A stretch of 64,000 bases of DNA from Agromyces bracchium (GTDB taxonomy: Bacteria; Actinomycetota; Actinomycetes; Actinomycetales; Microbacteriaceae): contig NZ_WMLB01000016.1 in assembly GCF_009709675.1 (NCBI RefSeq), forward strand, positions 40,175 to 104,174, given 5' to 3'. The position numbers and the translations under genes are program-made. Below are positions 1 through 9,700 of the stretch, one piece after another. The notes under the pieces are model-generated. The model saw nothing but the letters and a program-made list of their open reading frames with translations, did no database searches and was not told the origin of the DNA. Position 1 is the stretch's first letter. Each line of letters starts with the position of its first letter.

Positions 1-940
1 CGATGCTGTGGCGCTCGGCGAGGGCCCGAACGGCGGATGCCGCGACATCCGCCTCGCCGATGACCCAGCGCGTGCGCATGCGCGAGATCACGTCCTCGGC
101 GTCGGAGTCGCGCGGTGCGGCCTGCGCCTCCTCGATCGTCTCGAGCGGGCGCATCGGGCGGTTCAGGCGCAGGCGCGCCATCGCGCGCAACTGGGGGAGT
201 GCGCGGGCCTCGGCCTCGTCGACCGTGTCGGCGACGACCGCGTTCAGCGTGAGGATCGTCTGCGGCGACGGATGGCGCTCGCTCGGCCGATAGCCGGAGC
301 GGTAGAGCTCGAGCGCGCGCTCGAGGCCCTCGCCCGAGAAGTGGTTGGCGAACACGTAGGGCAGCCCCAGCTCGGCGGCGAGCTTCGCCGAGTAGTCGGA
401 GCTGCCGAGCAGCCACAGCTCGGGCACCGCGGTCGCCGCGGGCGTCGCCTGGATCGCGTACTCGCGTCCGCTCGTCAGGCGCAGCGTCGCACCGTCGGGC
501 GAGAGGAGGCTCTGGATGTCGGCGACGTGGTCGGGGAACCGGTCGACGTCGGCCGTCGGGCCGCTGATCCGCAGAAGCTGCGTGATCACGGGATCGCTGC
601 CGGGCGCGCGACCGATGCCGAGGTCGATGCGGCCCGGCGCGAGCGCCTCGAGCGCCGCGAACTGCTCGGCCACGACGAGCGGGGCGTGGTTCGGCAGCAT
701 CACGCCGCCCGAGCCGACCCGGATGCGCTCCGTGCGCGCGGCCGTCGCCGCGATGAGCACCGGCGGCGTCGTCGACGCGACCGAGGGCATGTTGTGGTGC
801 TCGGCGAACCAGTACCGGGTGAAGCCGAGCCGGTCGGCGGCCTGCGCGAGGGTGACGGATGCCGCGACGGCGTCGGCCGACGACTGGCCGCTCCGCACGG
901 GGATGAGATCGAGGACCGAGAGGCGTGGCGAGAGAGACAT
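1..940 (-). CDS. LLM-class flavin-dependent oxidoreductase (3' end off window)
   Basis: The frame opens with ATG at 940 and stays open to the left edge, so about 313 N-terminal residues are visible and the C-terminus is missing. The start LSVLDLIPVRSG, the YWFAEHHNMPS segment near residue 42 and VGSGGVMLPNHAPL near residue 70 are typical of bacterial luciferase-like TIM-barrel oxidoreductases, close to the MsnO8 type. These use reduced FMN (or F420 in relatives) in the cytoplasm. The substrate cannot be told. The gene is divergent from the FAD oxidoreductase at 1179. Confidence 0.9.
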   Translation of the reverse strand, partial: MSLSPRLSVLDLIPVRSGQSSADAVAASVTLAQAADRLGFTRYWFAEHHNMPSVASTTPPVLIAATAARTERIRVGSGGVMLPNHAPLVVAEQFAALEALAPGRIDLGIGRAPGSDPVITQLLRISGPTADVDRFPDHVADIQSLLSPDGATLRLTSGREYAIQATPAATAVPELWLLGSSDYSAKLAAELGLPYVFANHFSGEGLERALELYRSGYRPSERHPSPQTILTLNAVVADTVDEAEARALPQLRAMARLRLNRPMRPLETIEEAQAAPRDSDAEDVISRMRTRWVIGEADVAASAVRALAERHSI

Positions 941-1178
941 CCCAAGCTGCAACCGGGCGCGCGGGCGGGCTATTCCGGGCGGCCGGGCGGGACGCCGGAC
1001 CTCGCCGGAAGCGCGGGATAACCCTGAGCTGATCGGCGGGATCCTCCTGATCCCCGAGGGACTCCGGGCCCGTTGGATGGAACTCGTCGTGAGCGCCCCC
1101 GGTCATCCGGGCGGCCGTCGGACCTGGCCTGGACGGCCGCCGCCCGGCCCGCGACCATACCCCGTGAAAGGACCACCA

Positions 1179-2681
1179 GTGAACCCGCTTGCCTCCGAGA
1201 CCGTCGCGGCCGAGACCGCGGCGGCCACCGACACCACCACCACGACCGGCTCGGCCGCTCCCGCCGCTCCCGCCCTGTCGCTCCGCGAGTCGTTCGCGCT
1301 CCTCGCCGAGCGCCTCGACGGCCGGCTCTCGCTGCCGGGCGAGCCCGGCTACGACGCCGACCGCCTCGCGTGGAACCTCGCCGTCGACCAGCGCCCCGCG
1401 GCGGTCGTCGTCGCGGCATCCGTCGCCGACGTCGCCCGCACCGTCCGCGCCGCACGCGAACTCGGGCTCGCGGTCGCCCCGCAGGCCACCGGCCACAACG
1501 CCGGACCCCTCGTCGAGGGCCACGGCCTCGCCGACGCGATCCTTCTCCGCACGCACGAGCTGCGCGCCGTCGAGATCCGCCCGACGCAGCGCCTCGCGCG
1601 CGTCGAGCCGGGCGTGCTCTGGGGCGACGTCGTCGCCGCGGCCGCACCGCACGGCCTCGCCGCGCTCGCCGGCTCCTCGCACGACGTCGGCGTCGTCGGC
1701 TACACGCTCGGCGGTGGCGTCTCGTTCCTCGGACGCGCGCACGGCCTGGCCGCCAACCACGTCACGGCGGTCGAGCTGGTGACCGCCGACGGCGAGTTCC
1801 GTCGGGTCGACGCGCAGCACGACCCCGAGCTGTTCTGGGCCGTGCGCGGCGGCGGCGGCGACTTCGGCGTCGTGACGGCGCTCGAGTTCGGGCTCTTCGA
1901 GATCGACCAGGTCGTCGCGGGCGCGCTGTTCTTCCCGATCGAGCGCACCGAGGAGGTGCTGCAGGCGTGGGCCGAATGGACGCGCTCGGTGCCCGACACG
2001 GTCACGTCGGTCGGCCGCGTGCTCCGCTTCCCGCCGATGCCCGAACTGCCGCCGTTCCTCTCCGGGCAGTCGTTCGTGCTCGTCGAGGCCGTCGTCCAGG
2101 AGTCGCCCGAGCGCGCCGACGCGCTGCTCGCGCCGCTGCGCGCACTCGGTCCCGCGATGGACAGCGTGCACCCGCAGTCGCCCGCCGAGCTGCTGCAGCT
2201 GCACATGGACCCGCCCGGCCCGACCCCGGGACACGGCGACGGCATGATGCTCGCCGACCTGCCCGCCGAGGCCGTGCGCGCGTTCGTCGCCGCGGTCGGC
2301 CCCGACGCCGACACCGCGCTGCTGTCCGCAGAGATCCGCCACCTCGGCGGGGCGTTCGCGCCGTCGGCGGCGCTCGAGGTCGCCGCCGATCGCGGGCTGC
2401 CGCTCCCCGGCGCCGTCGGCGGACTGGAGGCCGAGTACCTCGTCTACGGCGTCGGCATCGCCGTGCCCGAGACGATCGAGGCCGTCGTCGCCTCGCTCGG
2501 CCGGCTGCTCTCCCGCATCGAACCCTGGCGCGCCTCGGTCGAGTACCTGAACTTCGTCGAGCGGCAGACGACGGGTTCGCGGTTCTTCGGCGACGACGGC
2601 CGCCTCGCGCGGCTGCGCGCGATCAAGCAGGTCGTCGACCCCACGGGCGTCATCCGCTCGAACCACCCGGTCGGCCGCTGA
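1179..2681 (+). CDS. FAD-binding (BBE/PCMH-type) oxidoreductase
   Basis: About 500 residues. I chose the GTG at 1179 because GAAAGGA lies about 8 bases upstream and the longer upstream frame is not coding-like. An Ala/Thr-rich leader of about 40 residues precedes a PCMH-type FAD domain: QATGHNAG near residue 103 holds the His expected to bind FAD, GYTLGGGVSFLGRAHG is near 178 and RGGGGDFGVV near 225. The C-terminus ends in a berberine-bridge-like segment with NHPVGR, where Tyr/Asn are usual. The family oxidises alcohols, sugars or alkaloids with O2 and the substrate here is unknown. A strong hairpin follows the stop, so it is probably monocistronic. Confidence 0.92.
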   Translation: MNPLASETVAAETAAATDTTTTTGSAAPAAPALSLRESFALLAERLDGRLSLPGEPGYDADRLAWNLAVDQRPAAVVVAASVADVARTVRAARELGLAVAPQATGHNAGPLVEGHGLADAILLRTHELRAVEIRPTQRLARVEPGVLWGDVVAAAAPHGLAALAGSSHDVGVVGYTLGGGVSFLGRAHGLAANHVTAVELVTADGEFRRVDAQHDPELFWAVRGGGGDFGVVTALEFGLFEIDQVVAGALFFPIERTEEVLQAWAEWTRSVPDTVTSVGRVLRFPPMPELPPFLSGQSFVLVEAVVQESPERADALLAPLRALGPAMDSVHPQSPAELLQLHMDPPGPTPGHGDGMMLADLPAEAVRAFVAAVGPDADTALLSAEIRHLGGAFAPSAALEVAADRGLPLPGAVGGLEAEYLVYGVGIAVPETIEAVVASLGRLLSRIEPWRASVEYLNFVERQTTGSRFFGDDGRLARLRAIKQVVDPTGVIRSNHPVGR

Positions 2682-2698
2682 GCGACCGACGCATCCGA

Positions 2699-2724
2699 CG
2701 GGCCCGGCCATCCTGCCGGGCCCG
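2699..2724 (+). terminator. Hairpin terminator after the FAD oxidoreductase
   Basis: A perfect 10-bp GC stem (CGGGCCCGGC at 2699-2708 pairing with 2715-2724) with a 6-base loop lies 18 bases after the stop and is followed by TTCGGT. It has no long U-run, which is usual for high-GC actinobacterial terminators. Confidence 0.7.
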
Positions 2725-2836
2725 TTCGGTGTGCCGGCCTCCGCCCGATGGACGAATGGGTCTGTCGGTTCCGCGCCGAGGTTCCTAGGCTGGGGGACAC
2801 GCGACGACGTCGTCGCCGGACCTGGGGGAGGGACGT

Positions 2837-4021
2837 ATGACGGTTCACCACGAACTGCCCACCACGACCGATTTCGCGACACTGGCGGGTGAGCACCACC
2901 CCGCGATCACGATCTACGCGGCCACGTCGCCCGTGGTCAGCGAGCGCGAGCGCTCCGAGGTCGCAGTGAAGAGCGCGTTCGACGAGGCCATCGACCGGGT
3001 CCGCACCGACGGTGCCGAGGCGACCGAGGTCGACGCCCTCAAGGCCGGCCGCGACGCCGTGCTCGCCGACCGCTCGATCTGGGCGGGGCTCTCGCGTTCG
3101 CTCGCGATCTTCGTCGCGCCGGGCTTCACCGACGTGTACGTGCTGCCGAACCGCCTCGACGACGCGGTCCACGTGGGCTCGCACTTCGTGCTCGGGCAGC
3201 TGCTCCGGGCGCCCAGCCAAGACCAGGAGGCCTTCGCGGTCACGCTGTCCTCCAACGAGTGGGCGCTCTGGCACGCGCTCCCCACCGCCCGTGCCGAGCA
3301 GATGCCGCTCGACCCCGAACTGCCGCGCAACCTCGACGACGCCGCGAACCGCGAAGCCGGCGAGGGCCTCCGACGCCGCGGCGGCGGGCACGGCGACCGC
3401 GGCACGAACGAGGGCGACCGCCGCCCGGAGATCCACGACATCTACGCCAAGCGCGTCGCCGACGCCGTCTGGCGCGAGCTCCAGGAGCACGACCCGGATG
3501 CGAAGGTGCCGCTGTTCGTCTTCGCGGCCGAGCCGCTGCTCAGCTCGTTCCTCGACCGGGCGCACAACGGGCGCCGCGTGGTCGGCGTCCAGGGCGGTCC
3601 CGACCGGCTCGGCGCCGCCGAGATCGACGGCGAGCTCCGCCAGCAGCTCGCCCAGCTCAACGTGAACGAGGCCAAGAGCGCGCTCACGGGCCTCGCCGAC
3701 GGCAGTGCCGGGCGCGTCGAGCGCGACCTCGCGGCGATCGGGCGACTCGCCGCCGACGGCGCCGTGGAGCGGCTCTGGTTCGACTTCACGACCTCGGTCA
3801 ACGGCACCCTCGACCACGAGTCGGGTGCGATCGAGTTCGCGACCGACCACGGCAACGGCGACGCCCTCTCCGACGGCCGACACGCCGGCGACCTCCTCCC
3901 CCAGCTCGCGATGCTCGTCATCGCGCGCGGCGGCAAGGTGGTCACGGTGCGCGGCGACGACCTCGAACACGCGGTCTGGACGGGACCCGCGATGGCGGAA
4001 CTGCGCTTCGCGCTCGCCTGA
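2837..4021 (+). CDS. baeRF-type (eRF1-like fold) protein
   Basis: 394 residues with ATG after GGGGGAGGGACGT. The N-terminal part (AITIYAATSP near residue 23, then a long acidic helix) and the C-terminal pattern (GRVERDLAAIGRLAADGAVERLW, then GDLLPQLAMLVIARGGKV) resemble bacterial archaeo-eukaryotic release-factor-like proteins, probably the actinobacterial baeRF11 type. Members have an eRF1-like fold and are thought to act at ribosomes or RNA, but no reaction is established. A Gly/Arg-rich loop (RRRGGGHGDRG) lies near residue 176. There are no signal peptide or membrane segments. The family call is by eye. Confidence 0.75.
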   Translation: MTVHHELPTTTDFATLAGEHHPAITIYAATSPVVSERERSEVAVKSAFDEAIDRVRTDGAEATEVDALKAGRDAVLADRSIWAGLSRSLAIFVAPGFTDVYVLPNRLDDAVHVGSHFVLGQLLRAPSQDQEAFAVTLSSNEWALWHALPTARAEQMPLDPELPRNLDDAANREAGEGLRRRGGGHGDRGTNEGDRRPEIHDIYAKRVADAVWRELQEHDPDAKVPLFVFAAEPLLSSFLDRAHNGRRVVGVQGGPDRLGAAEIDGELRQQLAQLNVNEAKSALTGLADGSAGRVERDLAAIGRLAADGAVERLWFDFTTSVNGTLDHESGAIEFATDHGNGDALSDGRHAGDLLPQLAMLVIARGGKVVTVRGDDLEHAVWTGPAMAELRFALA

Positions 4022-4028
4022 TCGGGCT

Positions 4029-4057
4029 CCGGCGCCGGTCGAGACGGCCGGCGCCGG
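4029..4057. terminator. Bidirectional hairpin between convergent genes
   Basis: Two copies of the self-complementary decamer CCGGCGCCGG (4029-4038 and 4048-4057) form a 10-bp stem with a 9-base loop, 7 bases after the baeRF gene and before the end of the convergent gene at 4143. The position suggests termination on both strands. Confidence 0.6.
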
Positions 4058-4142
4058 CGGCTCCGCCGTCATGGGCGGCGGGCTGCGGAGGCGGCGAGCC
4101 CGCGTCAGAGCGCGAACGCGCGCGCCGGAGGGTGAGCGTGCG

Positions 4143-4649
4143 TCAGACGGCGAGCGCGAACCGCGGGGTGAACCCCGCGAACCGGTCGCGCAGGGCGTCG
4201 ACCGCCCGCCGCGCGGCATCCGTCATCGCATGCGCGCCGACCGGCAGCGCATGACCCGCGACGCCCGCGCGTCGACGCGTGGTCGCGCGCGCGCCCGCGC
4301 CGAACGAGTCGTCGGCCTCGAGGACCGGCAGCACGACGGCGGGCTGGCACTCGAGGTGCACCTCGACCTCGTGCGTGCGCTCGTCCTCGATGATCGCCTC
4401 GAACGGCACGCGGACCGCGCGGAACCGCCCACGACGACGCGGCGGGGCCGACTTCAGGCCGATGGCGAGGCGTCCGGCCGGCGTTCCGCCGAACGGCGTG
4501 CGCGCCACCGCGACGACGTCGACGCGCCACAGTTCGCTCGGGCACGTCGCGACACCCGAGAGGTGGATGACGCGGATGCCGCCGCTCGTGACCGCGACGG
4601 CGGCGAGGTCGTCGACGAGGACATGCGCGTGATCGATCGTGTGGGCCAT
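4143..4649 (-). CDS. Hypothetical protein
   Basis: About 168 residues from ATG at 4649; an in-frame upstream ATG at 4673 would add 8. Third-position GC and amino-acid texture are coding-like, while overlapping alternative frames are Arg-rich shadows. The middle contains alternating beta-strand-like stretches (RFRAVRVPFEAIIED, then EVEVHLECQPAVVLPVL). Two Cys occur with no CxxC pair. It has no signal peptide or membrane segment. I recognise no family. It is convergent with the baeRF gene and divergent from the oxidoreductase at 4725, so those two genes share a short promoter region. Confidence 0.6.
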   Translation of the reverse strand: MAHTIDHAHVLVDDLAAVAVTSGGIRVIHLSGVATCPSELWRVDVVAVARTPFGGTPAGRLAIGLKSAPPRRRGRFRAVRVPFEAIIEDERTHEVEVHLECQPAVVLPVLEADDSFGAGARATTRRRAGVAGHALPVGAHAMTDAARRAVDALRDRFAGFTPRFALAV

Positions 4650-4724
4650 GTTCGCCGACGGTACGGATGTCAAGGCCGGCCGACATCAGTGCTGACGCTG
4701 AGATCGCGACCGTAGGCTGGCCCG

Positions 4725-5726
4725 ATGCGATTCGGATTCTTCGTTCCCCAGGGCTGGCGTCACGACCTCGTCGGCATCGAGCCGGCCGACCACTGGTCGA
4801 CCATGCACGGCCTCGCCGCGTTCGCGGACCGCGACGGATCGCCGTGGGAGTCGATCTGGGTCTACGACCACTTCCACACCGTGCCCGTGCCGAGCGAAGC
4901 CGAGGCGACCCACGAGGCGTGGTCGCTCATGGCGGCGTACGCCGCCTCGACGTCGCGCGTGCGACTCGGGCAGATGTGCACCTGCGTCGCGTACCGCAAC
5001 CCGGCGTACCTCGCGAAGGTCGCCGCGACCGTCGACGTCATCTCGGGCGGCCGGGTGGAGATGGGCATCGGCGCCGGATGGTACGAGCACGAGTGGCGCG
5101 CGTACGGGTACGGGTTCCCGCACGCGCCCGAGCGGCTCCGGATGCTGCGCGAGGGCGTCGAGGTCATGCACCAGGCGTGGACCACGGGCCGGGCCACGCT
5201 CGACGGGGAGTTCACGCAGGTGGACGGTGCGATCGTGCAGCCCCAGCCGCTGCAGAAGGGCGGGATCCCGATGTGGGTCGCCGGGGGCGGCGAGAAGGTG
5301 ACGCTGAAGATCGCGGCGAAGTACGCCGCGTACACGAACTTCTACGGCAGCCCCGAGGAGTTCAGCCACAAGAGCGAGGTGCTGCGCGGCCACACCGATC
5401 GCCTCGGCCGCGACTTCGGCTCGATCGTCCGCAGCGCGAACTTCAACACGGTCATCGGCGAGACCGAGGCCGACGTGGAGCGGCGGCTCGAGGCGATCGA
5501 GGCGCGCGTGGCCGGCTCGGCCGGCCCGAAGGTCGCGGAGAAGTTCATCCACGACTTCCAGTCCGACGCGGCGATCGCGGTCGGCACCCCCGAGCAGGTC
5601 GTCGAGAAGCTGCTCGACATGCGTGCGCGCGGCCTCGGCTACGCCATCCACTACTTCCCGGAGGCGGCGTGCGACCGCTCGGGTCTCGAGCTCTACGAGC
5701 GCGAGGTCATGCCGGCCCTCGCCTGA
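4725..5726 (+). CDS. LLM-class F420/flavin-dependent oxidoreductase
   Basis: 333 residues from ATG at 4725. MRFGFFVPQGWRHDLVG, the SIWVYDHFHTVP segment near residue 44, RVRLGQMCTCVAYRNP near 84 and GRVEMGIGAGWYEHEW near 108 are the classic pattern of F420-dependent LLM oxidoreductases (TIGR03560-like). PMWVAGGGEKVTLK near 184 is the conserved cofactor-phosphate region. The enzyme would be a soluble TIM-barrel hydride-transfer enzyme of unknown substrate. F420 use is expected in actinobacteria but not proven by sequence. A perfect inverted repeat follows the gene. Confidence 0.9.
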   Translation: MRFGFFVPQGWRHDLVGIEPADHWSTMHGLAAFADRDGSPWESIWVYDHFHTVPVPSEAEATHEAWSLMAAYAASTSRVRLGQMCTCVAYRNPAYLAKVAATVDVISGGRVEMGIGAGWYEHEWRAYGYGFPHAPERLRMLREGVEVMHQAWTTGRATLDGEFTQVDGAIVQPQPLQKGGIPMWVAGGGEKVTLKIAAKYAAYTNFYGSPEEFSHKSEVLRGHTDRLGRDFGSIVRSANFNTVIGETEADVERRLEAIEARVAGSAGPKVAEKFIHDFQSDAAIAVGTPEQVVEKLLDMRARGLGYAIHYFPEAACDRSGLELYEREVMPALA

Positions 5727-5768
5727 GCGCCTCGGCGCTTCGGGTCGGCGCGCGTCGGCGCGCAACGA

Positions 5769-5815
5769 CGAACGGTCGCAGATGACGGGTGCGAACCGCC
5801 ATCTGCGACCGTTCG
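5769..5815. terminator. Perfect 16-bp inverted repeat, bidirectional terminator
   Basis: Arms CGAACGGTCGCAGATG (5769-5784) and its exact complement (5800-5815) are separated by 15 bases. The repeat sits between the convergent oxidoreductase (stop 5726) and mycoredoxin (stop 5883) genes, so it can terminate both. Confidence 0.75.
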
Positions 5816-5882
5816 GCGCTCGTGTGTGTGCGACTGCGAGTGCGAGCGTGCCCGCGGGTGCGTCTCGAGCGGATGCCGCGGC

Positions 5883-6167
5883 TCAGGCCGCAGCACCCTC
5901 CGCGACCGCGTCGAGCTTCGCGCCGAGCTCGGAGTCGGTGGGCTCGGTGAGGTGCGTGCCGTCGGGGAAGACGACGACGGGGATGTTCGTGCGACCCGAG
6001 ATCGCCTTCGCGCGGTCGGCGCCGTCGGCGACGACCATCAGGTCGACGTACTCGTAGTCGACGCCGCGGCGGTCGAGCAGCGCCTTCGAGCGGCGGCAGT
6101 CGCCGCACCACTCGGCGCCGTACATCGTGATGCGGGCAGGGTTGAGGTCGGTCGCGGGGGAGGTCAT
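5883..6167 (-). CDS. Mycoredoxin/glutaredoxin-like protein
   Basis: 94 residues. ITMYGAEWCGDCRRSKALLDRRG holds the redox motif Cys-Gly-Asp-Cys near residues 21-24, and NIPVVVFPDGTHLTEPT carries the cis-Pro of the thioredoxin fold. In actinobacteria such proteins (Mrx1-like, usually CGYC) reduce mycothiol mixed disulfides. The Asp in the second variable position is a known variant of the small glutaredoxin-like group. The start ATG at 6167 is followed directly by the conserved fold. It lies divergent from the gene at 6303. Confidence 0.9.
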   Translation of the reverse strand: MTSPATDLNPARITMYGAEWCGDCRRSKALLDRRGVDYEYVDLMVVADGADRAKAISGRTNIPVVVFPDGTHLTEPTDSELGAKLDAVAEGAAA

Positions 6168-6302
6168 GTGAATAACCTACGTGGGTATCCTGTGTGGCAT
6201 TCCCAGCCTGCGACCGGTCGACGGGTCGCCCCGGGGTCGGCGGTCGGGCGGATGCCTGGGCGGGGGTTCCGCGGCGACCGCGCGGGTGCGAGGCTCGGGT
6301 GC

Positions 6303-6740
6303 ATGCAGTTCGAGACCACGATGTCGCAGACGGGGAACAACACCGGGATCGAAGTGCCGGCCGAGGTCGTCGAGGCGCTCGGCGGCGGGCGGCGGGCAGC
6401 CGTCGTCGTCACCGTCAACGGCTACGAGTACCGGAGCACGCTCGCCGTGATGGGCGGGCGGCACATGATCCCCTTCAGCTCGGACAAGCGGGCGGCGACC
6501 GGGATCGCCGGCGGAGATCCGATCTCGGTCGAGCTCGAGCTCGACACCGCGCCGCGGACGGTCGAGCTGCCCGAGGACTTCGCGACGGCGCTGGATGCGA
6601 CGCCCGGCGCACGGGAGGCGTTCGACCGGCTCGCGCCCAGCCATCGGAAGGCGCACGTGACCGCGATCACCGAGGCGAAGGCGCCGGAGACGCAGGCACG
6701 GCGCATCGCGAAGGCCGTCGAGAAGCTCGTCGGCGGCTGA
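6303..6740 (+). CDS. DUF1905/YdeI-OmdA-type protein
   Basis: 145 residues from ATG at 6303. The N-terminal half (MQFETTMSQTG, GIEVPAEVVEALGGG, VVVTVNGYEYRSTL) is a DUF1905 beta domain. The C-terminal half (LPEDFATALDATPGAREAFDRLAPSHRKAHVTAI) is the bacteriocin-protection YdeI/OmpD-associated helical module, ending in RIAKAVEKL. The biochemical role is unknown; E. coli YdeI is linked to peptide resistance. Its stop lies 10 bases from the convergent helicase gene. Confidence 0.88.
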   Translation: MQFETTMSQTGNNTGIEVPAEVVEALGGGRRAAVVVTVNGYEYRSTLAVMGGRHMIPFSSDKRAATGIAGGDPISVELELDTAPRTVELPEDFATALDATPGAREAFDRLAPSHRKAHVTAITEAKAPETQARRIAKAVEKLVGG

Positions 6741-6750
6741 CCGGCCCCGA

Positions 6751-9700
6751 TCAGCCGACCGGCTCGCGCTCCCAGGCGGGCAGTTCGACGCCGACGAGCC
6801 GCGCGAACGCGCTGAGCTGCGCGACGCCCTGCGGCGTGCGCGGCAGCGCGTCGAGCAGGCCCGGCGAGTGGATCAGGTAGGCGGCGACCTGCGCGCGCGA
6901 GATCGCGACATTCAGGCGGTTCTTGAGCAGCAGGAATTCCACGCCGCGCGGGGCGGCCGCCGCCGACGACGCGGCGAGCGTGACGATCGCGACCGCGGCC
7001 TCCTGCCCCTGGAACTTGTCGACCGTGCCGACCGGGACCGCGGTGTACCCGGCGCGGTCGAGCGCCTCGCGCACGACGGCGAGCTGCGCGTTGTACGGCG
7101 TCACGACGATGATGTCGCCCTGCTCGAGCGGTCGTGGCCGGGCGCGCACCGGATCGCCCTCGCCGTGCGCGATGCCCGTGAACGCGCGTCCGAGGAGCGA
7201 GCCGACGATGCGGACGACCTCCGCGGCCTCCTCGATCGACTCGGTCGTGTTGCCCTCGTGCTCGATCGGAACGGCGGTCAGGCCCGGCTCGACGCCCTCG
7301 ATGCCGCGCAGTGCGGCGGACGGGTGCGACGCGAGCTCGCCCTCATACGACAGCGCCGAGACGGATGCCGCGAGCGCCGGGTGCATCCGCCGGCTCTCGG
7401 CGAGGAAGTACCCGAACTCGGGCGGTAGCACGTCGTGGCCGTCGGCGATCCATCCGAGCGCGGACATGTCGACGGGCTCGGGGTGCGTGCCCTGGCTCAC
7501 CTGCGGCAGCTGCTGCGGGTCGCCGAGGAGCAGCAGCCGGCGCGCGGCGACCGAGGCTGCGATCGTGGAGGCGAGCGAGAACTGCCCGGCTTCGTCGACG
7601 ACGAGGACGTCGAGCGCGCGCCGGCCGACGCGGTCGGCGTTGGCGAAGTCCCACGCGGTGCCGCCCACGACGAACCCGGCATCGCGGTTCGCGGCGATGA
7701 AGGCCGACATGCCGTCCTTCTCGATCGCGGTCCAGCCGCGCACGGCGTCGTCGTCACGGCTCTTCGGCGCCTTGGCGATGCGGCGCGGGTCGAGTCCGGC
7801 GCCCACGACCGCGTCGAGCAGGTGCTCGACGACCGCGTGCGACTGGGCGACGACGCCGACCTTCCAGCCGTGGTGGCCGACGAGTCGCGCGATGACGTGT
7901 GCCGCGACGTAGGTCTTGCCCGTGCCGGGAGGGCCCTGCACGGCGAGGTAGGAGTCGTCGAGGTCGCCGAGGGAGCGCACGACCGCACCGACGTACTCGT
8001 GGTCGGGCAGCGGCGCGAGCGCACCCGAGCGCGTGCGCGGCGGGATGCGCCGCAGGAGGTCGACGGCGGCGTCCTTCGGCCACGCCGGGTGGCGGTCGAC
8101 GATCGGCCGCGCCCATTCGGCGATCGCGGCCTTCTGGCGACCGGCGGGCGGCGGGTTGCCCGGCACGAGCGCGAACGGCAGGTCGCGCCACGTCTCGTCG
8201 ACCGTCGACCGTTCCTCGATGCGCACGCCGTCGGGGGTCGCTTCGAGCACGGTCGCCTTCGCCCAGGCTCGCGAGCCGGGTCGCCGCGAGAACGACGGGA
8301 ACGGCGCCGGCCAGTCGTAGAGCAGGTAGAGCTCGGCGCCCGCGCTGAACCGCGAGCCGGGCGCGATGCGCCCTCGGAGGAGGAGCTCGCGTCGGTCGAA
8401 CTGCTGCCGGCCCTCGCGGTACCAGTCGTGCAGCACGACCGTGCGCGCCGGGTCGACGACGAGCACGTCGCGGTGGTCCTCCCACGCCTCGAGAGGCTGC
8501 TCGACGCGGAAGAAGTGGCCCCACCAGAACGTCTTGAGCTCGCGCTCGTGGTAGTCGATCGCGGCGGCGGCGAGGGCGAGCGCCGTGCGGTCGGGGTCGT
8601 CGCGACGCTCGTCGGCGCTGCCGGCGAGGGCCGACAACTCGGTCGCGAGGGGGCTCGCCGAGTACTGCTTCGCGGTCGGCTCGACGAGCAGGAGCGCCGG
8701 CACCGGAGCGACCCCGTGCGCCCGCGCGAGGCCGAGCAGCCAGTCGCGGAGCCGGAGCGTGGAGACGCAGTCGTACTCGTTGTACTCGGCGAGGTCGTCG
8801 AGCACGAGCTGCGCGGCCTCGGCATCGCCCGTCGCCGCGAGCTCGCGGGCCCGCACGTACTCGAGGATCGAGTCGCCGCCCGACTTCACGTCGGCCTCGC
8901 GCAGCTTCTCGCCCATGTAGAGGGGCTCGAGCTTCTTGATCGAGTACGAGCGGCTGCCGACCCGCACCGCGCGCTTGACGATCGGGTAGAGGTCGACGAG
9001 CACGCCGTCGGCCAGCAGCTGGTCGACCTCGGCCTCGCCGACGCCGTGGCGCGCGGCGATCGAGGTGAGGTGCGTGCGCTCGTAGCTGGCGTAGTGGTAG
9101 ATGTGCAGGTTCGGGTGGCGCTCCCGCCGCTCCTTCACGAACGCGAGGAACCGCACGAGCGCCTCGCGCTCCTCGGCGAAGCTGTGCGCCCAGATCGGCG
9201 TGAACGTCTCGTCGACGTCGATCGTGCCGAACAGGTAGTCGAGTCCCCACTCGGTCGCCGCGCCCTCGGTATACAGCGGGTCGCCCTCGAAGTCGAAGAA
9301 CAGGTCGCCGGCGTCGGGCTCGGGGATCGCCGCGAGCGCGCCCGGCTCGCGCACCTCGACCGGCGGCGGCAGCGGCGGGTCGTCGGGCGAGCGATCGCCG
9401 GATGCCTCGGCGGCGCGCGCCTCGGCCTCGGCGGCGAGCTGGAGCCGCGCCTGCACGCGCAGGCCCTCGAGCGTCGCCTCCATCACGCCATCGACCGGCC
9501 CGGCGGAGGCTGCGAGCTCGTCGATCGTCGTGAGGCCGGCGGCGTGGAAATGCGCGCGCTGCGTGATGCGGAGCCCGGCGACGAGGAGCAGGTCGCGGTT
9601 GGCCTGCACCTCGAGGTCGCACGTCGGGCAGCGCCCGTCGAGCGCGTAGCGCGGGTCGCCCCACTCGACCGGGCCGTCGGCGGCGACGCGCTCGTCGACG

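Noticed and set aside
516..1178. Upstream extension of the FAD oxidoreductase
   Set aside because: It overlaps the divergent LLM gene on the other strand; the GTG at 1179 has a ribosome site.
5826..6302. Upstream extension of the DUF1905-type gene
   Set aside because: It is antisense to the mycoredoxin gene and lacks the fold; ATG at 6303 is the family start.
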